This document shows positions 55,645 through 64,000 of a stretch of 64,000 nucleotides of DNA, piece after piece (position 1 is the first letter of the stretch; every line of letters starts with the position of its first letter). The stretch comes from Burkholderiales bacterium Ga0077543 (GTDB lineage Bacteria > Pseudomonadota > Gammaproteobacteria > Burkholderiales > Burkholderiaceae_C). The stretch spans positions 62,001-126,000 of the forward strand of contig LNET01000025.1 of the NCBI GenBank assembly GCA_001464055.1, written 5' to 3'. The position numbers and the translations under genes are program-made. Under the pieces are notes generated by a model. That model was not told where the DNA came from, ran no database searches, and worked only from the letters and a program-made list of their open reading frames with translations.

Positions 55645-55960
55645 GCCCCCGCAGGGGCCCGGGCGGAGCGCCCGCCCGAACCTGGGAAGGCCAGCCCCGA
55701 CGCGGCTGCAGTGGCCCGGAATTCGACAACTCGTCCACGCTGCCCGCTGAACGCCACGGGCTCCAGCCACAGATTCCCGCGTCCCTGCCGATGAACGGCC
55801 AGGGGCTGGTTTGCAAGGCCCCGATCTCATCGGTCAGGGCATGCAAATGCGTCACGTTTTCTGGGCATCATCTTCGGCTTCGGGCTCGCCAACGGCGCCC
55901 CTCGCACATGGCGCGCATGGCGCGCGGGGCAGGCGGCAGGCTGGCCAGCGGAGGCGTCGG
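55645..55960. other. 316-bp gap after the secretion operon
   Basis: A GC-rich hairpin (GGGCG, loop GAG, CGCCC, 55661-55673) just after the operon stop may terminate it. The rest shows no gene. It ends with GGAGG (55950-55954), the ribosome site of the lipoprotein gene. Confidence 0.45.
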
Positions 55961-58465
55961 ATGTGGCTGGTGTTGGCCCAGAGCGTGGCCTGCCTTGCGG
56001 GCACGGCCTGCGGTGGTGGTGGAGAGGACGGCAGCCCGGGCCCGGTGGTCGGCCAGGCGCCGGCCATGGTCGCCAGCGTGACACTGCCGACCCCGGTGGC
56101 TGCCAGCACCAGTCCCGCCGAATCCGCCTCTGCGACGGCGCCGAAGGTCAGCGTCCCGGCGGGGCCGCGGGAGGGCATCGCCTTCACCTTCACCCTGCCG
56201 CAAGCCCGTACCACCAGCGCCGGGGTGTACAAGCCCGACGGCACACTCGTGCGAACTTTGTGGCGCGGTGAGCGCCTGCCTGCCGGGAGCGCAGCGCGCG
56301 TCTGGGACCAGCGCGACGACAAGAGCCTGCTGGTCGAGGGCGGCGAGTACCTCGTCAGGATCATCCACCACGACGTGCAGTATGTCTGGGATGGGGTGGT
56401 CGGCAACCACTCTTCGCGGCCAGGCGCGACGGCGCTGCACAAGTCCTTCCTGGGCCCCACCAGCCTGGCCAACGGCGGCGGTGGTCGCATGCACTATGTG
56501 GCGGGCTACAACGAGGCGCAGGGGGGCATCCACGGCTTCGCTGTGGCCGACCCGCAGACGAACACGCCCGCTGCCCGACTGGTCGACCCCTTCGTGGCTG
56601 CCACCATGGTGGCCAGCGATGGTGTGCGCCTGTACTGGGTCAACGCCGGCGGCCTGGCCTCGCGCAGCTTCGTCGCTGCTTTCGACATTGCTGGCGGCCG
56701 GCAGTCGAGATTTGCGCTCGGGCAGCCGGTCTGCCTGAACCACTTCGCGGGCACCAGCAACTGCTACGAGGACCAGCGCTACGACAGCGTGCTGGAGCTG
56801 CGGAACAACCTGAACAGCCCGCCCACCGGCCTGGCGGTGCAGAAACAGGGCAGGCTGCTGGCCGTGTCTTACGGCGCCGACAACCAGGTCAAGCTGTACG
56901 ACAAGACCTCTGGAGAGCTGCTGCGCACGTTCTCGGTCAACTTGCAGCGGACTGCGAAGAATCAGATTGCCTTTGCCCCTGACGGTGATCTGTGGGTGAT
57001 TGCCGGTCAGGTGGCGCAGCGCTTCACGTCTTTGGAATCGGCACCGGCGGTGGTCGCCAGCACCCCGGCCCTGGTCCGGCCTTTGGCGATCACCGTGGAC
57101 GGGCAGGACAGCGACAGTGTGTGGATCGCCGACGGTGGCAGCAGCCAGCAACTGAAGCGTTTCGACCGCTTCGGCAGCCCGGGCAACATCATCGGGACCG
57201 CCGGCGGAGCCGTTGGTCAGGCCGCGGTCGCCCTGGACAGGCTGTGTTTCCGCGATGGACCCGCCAGCGAGAACACGGCCGTCGCGGTGGACGACCAGCG
57301 CGAACTCTGGGTCGTGGACAGCTGCACCAACCGCATCCTGCACTTCAACAGGCGGGGATTGCCAGGCAGGCAGATCGCCTACCTGCCTTCGTCCTATGTC
57401 GCGGCCGCCGACGCCGGCAACCCCACCCGCGTGTTCGCGAACTACCTCGAGTTCGCTGTCGACTACAGCAAGCCGCTGTCAGAGCCCGGCGCCTGGACGC
57501 TGGTGCGCAACTGGCTGAACGTCCTACCCGAGGGCCTGCAGGACGTTCAGAGCGCCAACCGGCAGTGGGGCGGCTTCAGGGCAGTGCACACCCTGGCCAA
57601 TCGTCGGACCTACGCGCAGATCGGCAGCAACGGTGCTTCCTTGATCGTCGAGCTCAGGAGCGATGGTCAGATGGAGGTCGTGCGTCGCCTGGGTGCCCCC
57701 GGCCCCGGCGAGTCCGGCCCGGTGCTGTACGAAAACGGTGACATCGGCCATTCGGTCACCGTCGCCGACCGCCAGACCGTGATGCGGCTGCCGCTGCGCG
57801 GCTTCGACGCCCAGTCCAGGCCCGTCTGGGCGACACAGCCTTCGGTGGTGGCTTCGGTACCAGTCACCGCGGGCAGCCCTCACCACCGCAACGGCACCTT
57901 CACCGGCGTGTTGGGGCCACGATTTCCCATCACCGACAGCGGCCACGTCGTCTTCTTCGACGGCAGCGTCGAGGCCGACAGTGGCTTTCACCTCGGTGCT
58001 GCGGCCTTGAACGGCGGCCACTGGATCTGGCAGGCCAGCCCCAGCGGGCCTCTCGATGGACTGGGCAGCTTCCAGACGCGCAAAGTCGACCCGGCCATCC
58101 AGTACGGTGGCAATGTCGTCATGGCCAGTGGGCGCCACCTGGTCTACGGTTTCCACGGCGAGTTCTATACCGACCTGAGCAATGGCAGGGTGGGCCAGGC
58201 CAACCAGTTCATGCACTTCCGCGACGATGGCCTCTTCGTCGGCCAGTTCGGTACGCCCAGCACTCGCGCCACGTCACCGGTGCAGCCGGGTCTGAGCGGA
58301 AACGCCTTCAGTCCCGTGCTGCTGCGTCACGCCGGAGGAACCTACCTGTATCACAACGACGAATCCACGCACGGCGGTGTGCACCGCTGGCGCCTGCAGG
58401 GCGCCGATGACATCCGCGAACTGGTGGGCCGGGCACAGACGCGCAGCGCGGTCGAACTGCGCTGA
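55961..58465 (+). CDS. large exported beta-propeller lipoprotein, function unknown
   Basis: An 834-residue protein. ATG 55961 is the start because GGAGG lies six bases upstream and a lipoprotein-like signal follows (WLVLAQSVACLAGTACGGGG). A FlgD-like Ig domain (about 70-160, TFTLPQARTTSAGVYKPDGT) precedes NHL/YVTN-type propeller blades (about 190-760; LAVQKQGRLLAVSYGADNQ, NQIAFAPDGDLWVIAGQ, AVAVDDQRELWVVDSCTN). No catalytic motif is recognised. It lies between the secretion operon and the exopolysaccharide cluster and could be a secreted or surface protein of either. Confidence 0.75.
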   Translation: MWLVLAQSVACLAGTACGGGGEDGSPGPVVGQAPAMVASVTLPTPVAASTSPAESASATAPKVSVPAGPREGIAFTFTLPQARTTSAGVYKPDGTLVRTLWRGERLPAGSAARVWDQRDDKSLLVEGGEYLVRIIHHDVQYVWDGVVGNHSSRPGATALHKSFLGPTSLANGGGGRMHYVAGYNEAQGGIHGFAVADPQTNTPAARLVDPFVAATMVASDGVRLYWVNAGGLASRSFVAAFDIAGGRQSRFALGQPVCLNHFAGTSNCYEDQRYDSVLELRNNLNSPPTGLAVQKQGRLLAVSYGADNQVKLYDKTSGELLRTFSVNLQRTAKNQIAFAPDGDLWVIAGQVAQRFTSLESAPAVVASTPALVRPLAITVDGQDSDSVWIADGGSSQQLKRFDRFGSPGNIIGTAGGAVGQAAVALDRLCFRDGPASENTAVAVDDQRELWVVDSCTNRILHFNRRGLPGRQIAYLPSSYVAAADAGNPTRVFANYLEFAVDYSKPLSEPGAWTLVRNWLNVLPEGLQDVQSANRQWGGFRAVHTLANRRTYAQIGSNGASLIVELRSDGQMEVVRRLGAPGPGESGPVLYENGDIGHSVTVADRQTVMRLPLRGFDAQSRPVWATQPSVVASVPVTAGSPHHRNGTFTGVLGPRFPITDSGHVVFFDGSVEADSGFHLGAAALNGGHWIWQASPSGPLDGLGSFQTRKVDPAIQYGGNVVMASGRHLVYGFHGEFYTDLSNGRVGQANQFMHFRDDGLFVGQFGTPSTRATSPVQPGLSGNAFSPVLLRHAGGTYLYHNDESTHGGVHRWRLQGADDIRELVGRAQTRSAVELR

Positions 58466-58501
58466 AGGCCGCCGTCGGCGGCGCTCGGCCCCTGGGGACG
58501 C

Positions 58502-59761
58502 TCAGGCCACTTTGCGGATGCTGTCGCCCATCGTCGGTGGGCTGACGGCACGGGTCAGCGACGACTCCACGCGGTTGAGCAGGCAGTCCAGGCACAGGGC
58601 CGTCTCGGCATAGACCAGGGCGTGGGCACCCAGGCGCTGGCGGGTGTCGGCTTCGTCGGCCAACAGCCGCATGGCCGCTGCGAACTCGACAGCGCTTTCT
58701 GGAGCCACGAGCAGGCCGCGCCCATTCACGATGCGGGAAAGCTCGGTGCCGGGCGACGCCGCCGCGATCACGGGCCTTCCGCTGGCCAGCATGCCCGACA
58801 GTTTGCTGGGCATCACGAGATCGGCGGCACCGGCCACCTGGGGCAGCAGGTGCACATCGGCCAGGTTCAACAGTTCGTTCAGGCGATCCAGCGGTTGCAG
58901 GTCCATGACGCGGATGTTCTCGCGCCCGGCAGCAGCCTCTTCGACCCAGCGACGAAGCTCGCCGTCGCCTGAAATCACCAGGGCGATGTCGTCGCAGGGT
59001 TCCAGCAGTCGCATGGCTTCGAACAGGACAGGCAGGTTTTGCTTCCTGTTCATGCTGCCCGAAAACAGGAACACCACCTGGTCTTCGCGAACTTCCAGCT
59101 GGCGCCGCAATGCCGGTGAGCCAGCGGTGCGCCTGATCTGCCGCAGGTTCACCCAGTTCGGCAGCAGATGGCTGTGTTCCGGGGCCACGCCTTTCCTGGC
59201 CAGTTGCCGCATCATGCGCTGAGAGATCGTCGACACATGGTCAAACCGCTGCAGCAGCACACGCTCTAGAAGGCTGACCACCCGGCGCATCACACCGCCC
59301 TTCAGCAGCCCCAGTTCGAAGGCTGCGTCGAGTTCGAAGTCCTGCACATGCAACCAGGCTTTGGCTCCGCTCAGCCGGGCTGTCAGCCAGGCCGCAGGGG
59401 CGCAGAAGAATGCGGGGGCCACCGCGAAGACCATCGTCGGCCGCCACAGGGCCAGCGCAAGCATCACGGGCAGGGAGCTCAGCATGAAGCTGAGCAGGTG
59501 CACCAGGCGCTTGATGGCGCTGGGCTGGCGCGGCACCCACAGCGGACAGCGGATGACCGTCAGCCCGCGCTTCGGTCGTTCAACTCGCCAGGCCCAGGCG
59601 CGATAACCCGGGCTCAGCTGCCACTGCGGGTAGTACGGCGGTGCGCAGACCACGACCACTTCGTGGCCACGCTCGACCAGTCCGTCAGCCATTTCGCCAG
59701 AGTACTTTCCGATGCCAGTCAGTTCGGGCGCGAAGTTCAGGCTGGAAAGGACGATCTTCAT
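58502..59761 (-). CDS. glycosyltransferase, WcaI-like (GT4 fold)
   Basis: A 419-residue glycosyltransferase of the WcaI type used in exopolysaccharide assembly: IVLSSLNFAPELTGIGKYSG at the N-terminus, LHVQDFELDAAFELGLLKGG, the nucleotide-sugar site in FSGSMNRKQNLPVLFEAM, and LPQVAGAADLVMPSKLSGML near the C-terminus. It adds a sugar to the lipid-linked unit on the cytoplasmic face. It is convergent with the large lipoprotein and is the leftmost visible gene of the minus-strand exopolysaccharide cluster. Confidence 0.88.
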   Translation of the reverse strand: MKIVLSSLNFAPELTGIGKYSGEMADGLVERGHEVVVVCAPPYYPQWQLSPGYRAWAWRVERPKRGLTVIRCPLWVPRQPSAIKRLVHLLSFMLSSLPVMLALALWRPTMVFAVAPAFFCAPAAWLTARLSGAKAWLHVQDFELDAAFELGLLKGGVMRRVVSLLERVLLQRFDHVSTISQRMMRQLARKGVAPEHSHLLPNWVNLRQIRRTAGSPALRRQLEVREDQVVFLFSGSMNRKQNLPVLFEAMRLLEPCDDIALVISGDGELRRWVEEAAAGRENIRVMDLQPLDRLNELLNLADVHLLPQVAGAADLVMPSKLSGMLASGRPVIAAASPGTELSRIVNGRGLLVAPESAVEFAAAMRLLADEADTRQRLGAHALVYAETALCLDCLLNRVESSLTRAVSPPTMGDSIRKVA

Positions 59762-59930
59762 GGAATCTGCGGGCCGAATGGATTCACGGTCACACTTGCT
59801 TTGTGTCAGCTCGATGCTGCTATGGCGGTGTGACGCTGGTGTATTCGGTCCGTAGTCCTTTCGGATCGCCTGACTTCAGCGATCCTGAAATGCGGTCTCC
59901 GACCGCCTTTGCAGACCGAAGGTCGCCCAG
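59762..59930. other. 169-bp gap in the exopolysaccharide cluster
   Basis: Between the tyrosine-kinase-like gene and the glycosyltransferase. Lower in GC than its surroundings and without a gene. It may hold a promoter for the glycosyltransferase. Confidence 0.45.
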
Positions 59931-60779
59931 CTATCGACCGCGAAGGCGACTGAACCAGCCTTTGCGCTGGCTGGGTTTCTTCAGCGGTGGCTGGCTCATG
60001 ACCGTGCCGATCAGATTGAACGGCGCCAGCAACTCGGTCGCGGACTCCAAGTCCTGCACCCGGCTCTCGAAGGTCTCGACGACGAACAGGCTCGTATCGG
60101 CCCAGGGCAGGAAGGCGAGTGCGTCGGCGGTGTCCAGCAGGGGCGGCAGGTCGACGACGATGATGCGGTCGGCATAACGACGCTTCATTTCCTGCACGAG
60201 GTGGTTCGCCGAACGTGCCGCCAGCAGTTCGGAAGAGTTCGCAACCTGGGCAGATCCCGCCGGCAGGAAGACGAAGCGCTCGACCCCGGGATTGACCAGC
60301 AATTCCGACAGTGGCTGGTCATCGAGAAGTTGCTGGGCCAGGCCCGCCTGGCCGGCCAGACCGAGCAGGCGCTGCAGGCCCGTGCCGTCGAGTTCGGCGT
60401 CGATCAACAGCACCGAGGTGTCGAGATCGGCGGCCAGGGTGAGCGCCAGGTTCAGGGCCGTCAGCGACTTGCCTTCTACCCGGCGCGCACTCGTCACCGC
60501 CAGCACCTGATGGCCATCGGCCCGCATCCGCGGCAAGACCTGGCCGCGCAGCATGCGAAAGGTCTCGGCCAGCGCGCCGTCTCCGTTGACGACCTGGGGC
60601 ACCCGCCGCAGGCGTTCCCTGACGTCGGGCTGGACGCGCGTGCTGGTGTAGGCGTAGCGCAAGGGCCCGGGGCCGGGAAGCGAGGTCTCTGCCGTTGGCG
60701 TCAGGGCCGTCACCACGTTCACCGTCGCCGCCGGAAGCAGAGCGTCACTCATGCGCGGATTGTCGTTGATGAGTTTCAT
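59931..60779 (-). CDS. exopolysaccharide tyrosine-kinase-like ATPase (EpsG/BY-kinase type)
   Basis: A 282-residue ATPase of the type paired with Wzz proteins in exosortase-associated clusters. Walker A is VTSARRVEGKSLTALNLA, Walker A' is VLLIDAELDGTGLQRLLG and Walker B is IIVVDLPPLL. A Tyr cluster at the C-terminus, usual in BY-kinases, is not seen; the tail is basic (QRKGWFSRLRGR). It would modulate chain-length control through the Wzz protein encoded 22 bases upstream. ATG 60779 has AGGAG directly upstream; ATG 60752 is the alternative. Confidence 0.85.
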   Translation of the reverse strand: MKLINDNPRMSDALLPAATVNVVTALTPTAETSLPGPGPLRYAYTSTRVQPDVRERLRRVPQVVNGDGALAETFRMLRGQVLPRMRADGHQVLAVTSARRVEGKSLTALNLALTLAADLDTSVLLIDAELDGTGLQRLLGLAGQAGLAQQLLDDQPLSELLVNPGVERFVFLPAGSAQVANSSELLAARSANHLVQEMKRRYADRIIVVDLPPLLDTADALAFLPWADTSLFVVETFESRVQDLESATELLAPFNLIGTVMSQPPLKKPSQRKGWFSRLRGR

Positions 60780-60801
60780 GGCTCCTGTTGCCGCAAGCCG
60801 C

Positions 60802-62577
60802 TCACAGTCCCAGACGCCGCATGACAGAGAACCACAGCACATCCAGCGGCATGTAGACCAGATGGAAGAGCGCCGCCCCGGCGCTGCCCAGCAACAGAAG
60901 TGCCAGGGGCACGGAAAGCAGCGCCACTCTTCGCCTGCGTGCCGAGTCGGCCCGCACCGGCTGCGGCCAGATCGCCAGCACCGGAACCTGCATCACGCGC
61001 AGCACGTCGCGCGGGCCGTGCACGCCGCCGTCGACAGCGTGTGCCAGCGACACGGCGCTGATGGCGCCGGCCAGCGCCAGCAACAGGCCCATCAGGACGA
61101 CCAGCTGCCGGTTGGGTCGGTACGGTCTCTCTGGCAGCACGGGCGGTTCGATGATGGTGAAACGCTCGGCCTTGCGGCTGCGTTCCAGCTGCTCGGCCAC
61201 CTGCGCCTGCATCTGCTTGTCGCGCAGTTCGCGAAAACGTGACCGCGAGCTGTCCATGTCGCGCACCAGTTCCAGGTATTCGCGCTCGACCTCGCCTGAG
61301 GTCGCCAGGCGCAGCTGGAATTCCGCCAGACGTTCGCGCAGTTCCTCCCGCTCGGTCTGCAGCGACTCGATCTGCGACTGCGTCGTCGCGATCTGTGTCT
61401 GCAAGTTGAGGAAAGCCGGGTTGTCGGGCTTGCGCGCGCTGCGGGCGCTGGCGCCGGGGCTGGCACGCACGGTGGCTTCGAGCAGGTCGTAGGTGCGCTT
61501 GAGCTTGATGACGTCGGGATGCTGGTCGGAGTAACGCTTGCGCAGCCCCGTCAGCTCGCCGCGCAGGCGCTCCAGCATCATGTCGCGGTCGTCGGCCGCG
61601 CCTTGCGGGCCGCTCTGGGCTTCCAGGGCGGCGATCTCGCGGCGAACGCGGCGGACATCGGGGTGGTTGTCGCTGTACAGGCCGCTCAGGCTGGTCAGCT
61701 GCGACTGCAAGGCCCGCAACCGGTCTGTCGGCTCGAGCACGCCGCCGCCTTGCAGAGGCGCCTGCGGCTTGGTGTCGGCCAGCTGGTTTTCGAGCATCAG
61801 CTTGCGGTCGGTCAGGAAGGCGATGTCGCGTTCCGTGCGCTGGATCTCGAGATCGGCGCGTTCGCTGCCTGCCAGGTTGGCCACCGCCAGATCGGGTGTT
61901 CGGCCCTGGTTGCGGCGCTTGAAGTTGGCCAAGGCCTTTTCGAGCCCGTTGATGTGTTCCACCAGGCGCGAGAGTTCTTCGTCGATGAACGAGGTGGTCT
62001 CGGCGGCCTTTTGTTGCCGGTTCTTGACGTTTTCGTTCAGGAACAGCGTGGTCAGTTCGTTCGCGATCTTCTGCGCATTGACCGCCGACTGGCTTTCGAA
62101 CGACAGGTTGAAGGCGATCGTGGCCTTGCCCGCCGTGCCGGTGCGGCGGTCGGTCACTTCGGCGCTCACTGGCACCAGCTTGATGTCACGCCGCATGCGG
62201 TCGAGGATTTCCTCGCTGGTCTCGCGCTGGCGGGCCGATCCATACAGGTTGTAGCGATCCACCAGTTCCAGCATGGTGGCGCGGGTCAGCACCTGCTGGC
62301 TGATGACCTGGATGCGTTCGTCGGCATAGCTCGTGACCGTGGAGCGCACGAATTCCTGGGGAATCTCCTGCTCCTTGATCAGGATGGTCGCGGTGGATCG
62401 ATAGACGGCCGGCAGCGAGAAGGCGACGACAAAAGCCACCACGCTGAGCAGCAGAAACACCCAGAACAGCAGCCAGCGCCGGCGGCGAACGATGGCCAGC
62501 AGGTCGACCAGCGACATGGAAGCTTCATCGGTCGGGGCAGCGGGGTACGCGAGCTCGTCTTGGGTCAATGTGGCCAT
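60802..62577 (-). CDS. polysaccharide chain-length determinant (Wzz/EpsF type)
   Basis: A 591-residue inner-membrane protein. First membrane helix at about 35-56 (RRRWLLFWVFLLLSVVAFVV), a Wzz domain, a long coiled-coil periplasmic part (about 190-475), and a C-terminal membrane pair (about 490-515 and 550-580). The proline-rich PPVLPERPYRPN before the second helix is typical of Wzz proteins. It sets the length of the exopolysaccharide and works with the kinase-like ATPase. Confidence 0.9.
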   Translation of the reverse strand: MATLTQDELAYPAAPTDEASMSLVDLLAIVRRRRWLLFWVFLLLSVVAFVVAFSLPAVYRSTATILIKEQEIPQEFVRSTVTSYADERIQVISQQVLTRATMLELVDRYNLYGSARQRETSEEILDRMRRDIKLVPVSAEVTDRRTGTAGKATIAFNLSFESQSAVNAQKIANELTTLFLNENVKNRQQKAAETTSFIDEELSRLVEHINGLEKALANFKRRNQGRTPDLAVANLAGSERADLEIQRTERDIAFLTDRKLMLENQLADTKPQAPLQGGGVLEPTDRLRALQSQLTSLSGLYSDNHPDVRRVRREIAALEAQSGPQGAADDRDMMLERLRGELTGLRKRYSDQHPDVIKLKRTYDLLEATVRASPGASARSARKPDNPAFLNLQTQIATTQSQIESLQTEREELRERLAEFQLRLATSGEVEREYLELVRDMDSSRSRFRELRDKQMQAQVAEQLERSRKAERFTIIEPPVLPERPYRPNRQLVVLMGLLLALAGAISAVSLAHAVDGGVHGPRDVLRVMQVPVLAIWPQPVRADSARRRRVALLSVPLALLLLGSAGAALFHLVYMPLDVLWFSVMRRLGL

Positions 62578-62619
62578 GGAGGGTGGTGGTTCGTTCGGCA
62601 GGGATCGCCAGCGCTCATG

Positions 62620-63864
62620 TCATCGGACCGAAAAAATTGTCGGGCCCTGATATTGCAGAGTGATGGAAACCTGGGTCGACACAAATTCGACACCTGAACG
62701 CGTTTCGCGAAAGTGCCGCGCGAAGGCGCTCGTTCGAAGAACCCAGCGTTCGGCCAGAGCCCAGTTCAGCGTGGCCTCCAGCCCGGTGACTCGCGGCTCG
62801 TTGAAGCCGCTCGCGCCTATGGCGCGGCTGTCCGACCGGTTGCCTGTCAGGCTGCCGTTCAGATGCGGCGTGAAGCCGTGATTCAGGCTGAGGCTCAGGC
62901 TGTCCGATCGGACCAGACCGAGCCCCGTTCCTGCCAGCTGGCGGCTGGCGGCCAGTGACAGGGCCGTGCGCGGGCCCCACTGGCCCTGGTAGCTCAGGCT
63001 GTACTGCGAGCCGCTCTCGGGGGCTCGCAGGCGCTGCGAAACAGGGACCAGCGCCACCAGGCCGGCATCGCAGAAGGACACCGGCAGCGGACAGGCGAAT
63101 CCGCTGAGCGTCGTCGTTCGTTCGCTGCGGTAGGCGCCCAGGCTGGCCGACAGTGCGGATGTTTCGGTCAGCGCCCGGCTCGCGGCGAGGCTGATCGCGT
63201 CCGACCTGCTCTCGCCGGCGCCGCTGTCCAGTTCGAACTGCGAGCGCGACAGCTGGACTGTCAGGTTCAGCAGTTCATCCCAGCGATAGCTGGCTGAAGC
63301 CGAGCCCTGCGTTTCGCGGAATGCTTCGGCCGCCACCCGGCCGGCGTCGAAGCGGGTATGGGTCTGGCTCAGGCTGGCTTGCGTGCCGAGCCGCTCGCTG
63401 ACCTGATGCTGCCACGAGGCGCTGCCCTGGGTGGCATTGCGGCGGCGCCGGCCGATCAGTTCCTCGGTCGCGTTCAGGCTTTCGCCCCGGTTATCGTCGA
63501 CCGAGTGGTCCAGGCTGGCGGTGAGGCTGTTCAGCGGCCACAGCAGCCCATGGGTCAGCGCCAAGCGGCCCAGCACATTGCGATTGGCTTGCGCGCCCAT
63601 GGCCGGCAGGTCGACCGAAGCGTCCAGCCGCGTGTCGCTGGTCTCCATGCGACGCCGCATCATCCAGCTGCCACCGACGCGGGTTTCGCGCCGTGCCTGG
63701 TCAGGCTGGTCATCGGTCTCGCGCCAGTCGCGTTCCACGCGAAGCTGCGCCTGCAGCATGCCCTGTGCCGACCATTCGGCCGCCCTGGCAGTGGCTGGTG
63801 GAAACAACACGATGCAGGCCAGCGCCAGGGGAATGAACGGCGGACCGGGCGCTCGTGCAGTCAC
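62620..63864 (-). CDS. outer-membrane beta-barrel of the PEP-CTERM/EPS system (TIGR03016-like)
   Basis: A 414-residue exported protein: signal peptide (IPLALACIVLFPPATARA), then alternating beta strands with Ser/Thr/Leu throughout (SLSYQGQWGPRTALSLAASR) and many aromatic residues. It resembles the uncharacterised barrel proteins next to Wzz and export genes in exosortase-type clusters. It probably forms the outer-membrane exit or an accessory barrel. GTG 63864 overlaps the export protein stop (GTGA). Confidence 0.75.
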   Translation of the reverse strand: MTARAPGPPFIPLALACIVLFPPATARAAEWSAQGMLQAQLRVERDWRETDDQPDQARRETRVGGSWMMRRRMETSDTRLDASVDLPAMGAQANRNVLGRLALTHGLLWPLNSLTASLDHSVDDNRGESLNATEELIGRRRRNATQGSASWQHQVSERLGTQASLSQTHTRFDAGRVAAEAFRETQGSASASYRWDELLNLTVQLSRSQFELDSGAGESRSDAISLAASRALTETSALSASLGAYRSERTTTLSGFACPLPVSFCDAGLVALVPVSQRLRAPESGSQYSLSYQGQWGPRTALSLAASRQLAGTGLGLVRSDSLSLSLNHGFTPHLNGSLTGNRSDSRAIGASGFNEPRVTGLEATLNWALAERWVLRTSAFARHFRETRSGVEFVSTQVSITLQYQGPTIFSVR

Positions 63865-64000
63865 GGCACCAGCAGCACGTCCCCGCTTCTCAGGGTGATG
63901 TTCTGCGACAGATTGCCCCCTTTGCGTATGCGTGAGTAGTCGAAGGGGATGGAGACGGGCTGGCCATTGATGCGGCGAATGATCTGGATGCGTTCTTCCG
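63861..64000 (-). CDS. polysaccharide export protein, C-terminal part only
   Basis: The last ~45 residues of a Wza-type export protein cut by the window edge. QIIRRINGQPVSIPFDYSRI and LRSGDVLLVP are the typical end of its SLBB/beta-grasp domain. It is upstream of, and coupled to, the barrel gene. The N-terminus lies to the right of the window. Confidence 0.82.
   Translation of the reverse strand, partial: EERIQIIRRINGQPVSIPFDYSRIRKGGNLSQNITLRSGDVLLVP

Overview
The window is high-GC DNA, almost fully coding, with short intergenic gaps, GTG and TTG starts, and many ATGA/GTGA start-stop overlaps. The gene content (PEP-CTERM proteins beside an exosortase-type exopolysaccharide cluster, a one-operon type II secretion system with a cohesin-like secretin tail, and a fused cysNC) points to a betaproteobacterium of the order Burkholderiales, probably the Rubrivivax/Leptothrix/Aquincola group. 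That placement is inference. I saw no rRNA, tRNA, CRISPR array, insertion sequence or prophage.

Region 1 (0.15-22.3 kb) looks like a low-oxygen or stress island. A minus-strand operon (nitroreductase, broken acyl-CoA synthetase, 2-oxoacid dehydrogenase E1 alpha/E1 beta/E2, dedicated acyl carrier protein) diverges from a plus-strand operon (phosphoribosyltransferase, broken dienelactone-hydrolase-like gene, J-domain co-chaperone). Next come a host-attachment-family protein, PEP synthase, a CheB-CheR-PAS fusion, two cytoplasmic histidine kinases with a NarL-type regulator, a triple-BON protein, an exported triple-repeat protein and glgC. Six copies of an FNR/CRP-like palindrome (TTGAGC-N2-GCKCAA) lie in the gaps of this island. 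I found none elsewhere in the window. One of them precedes a candidate small RNA.

Region 2 (22.4-35.5 kb) is mixed: truD; a MarR regulator divergent from a TctC-type binding protein and a sulfatase; a lipoprotein; a vapBC toxin-antitoxin pair with its own operator; two PEP-CTERM proteins (one a sugar dehydrogenase); and the sulfate-activation operon cysD-cysNC-cysQ. It is followed by a small zone of decay holding pieces of a Crp/Fnr-type regulator and an NtrC-type activator.

Region 3 (35.8-42.6 kb) is the most striking locus. A 1,892-residue exported protein joins a galactose-oxidase domain, with all copper/radical residues in register, to lectin-like, PKD and beta-propeller domains, a two-haem cytochrome c module and PA14. 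It is translationally coupled to a monohaem cytochrome c and a SCO-type copper chaperone. The three genes look like a self-contained extracellular copper-radical oxidase system.

Region 4 (42.7-64 kb) holds a CNNM/CorC-type membrane protein, uppP, a Lys/Ala-rich DNA-binding-like protein divergent from a small cold-shock-like protein, a twelve-reading-frame secretion operon (gspG-F-E, assembly proteins, secretin, pseudopilins), a large lipoprotein, and the start of an exopolysaccharide cluster running off the right edge (glycosyltransferase, tyrosine-kinase-like ATPase, Wzz-type chain-length protein, outer-membrane barrel, export protein).
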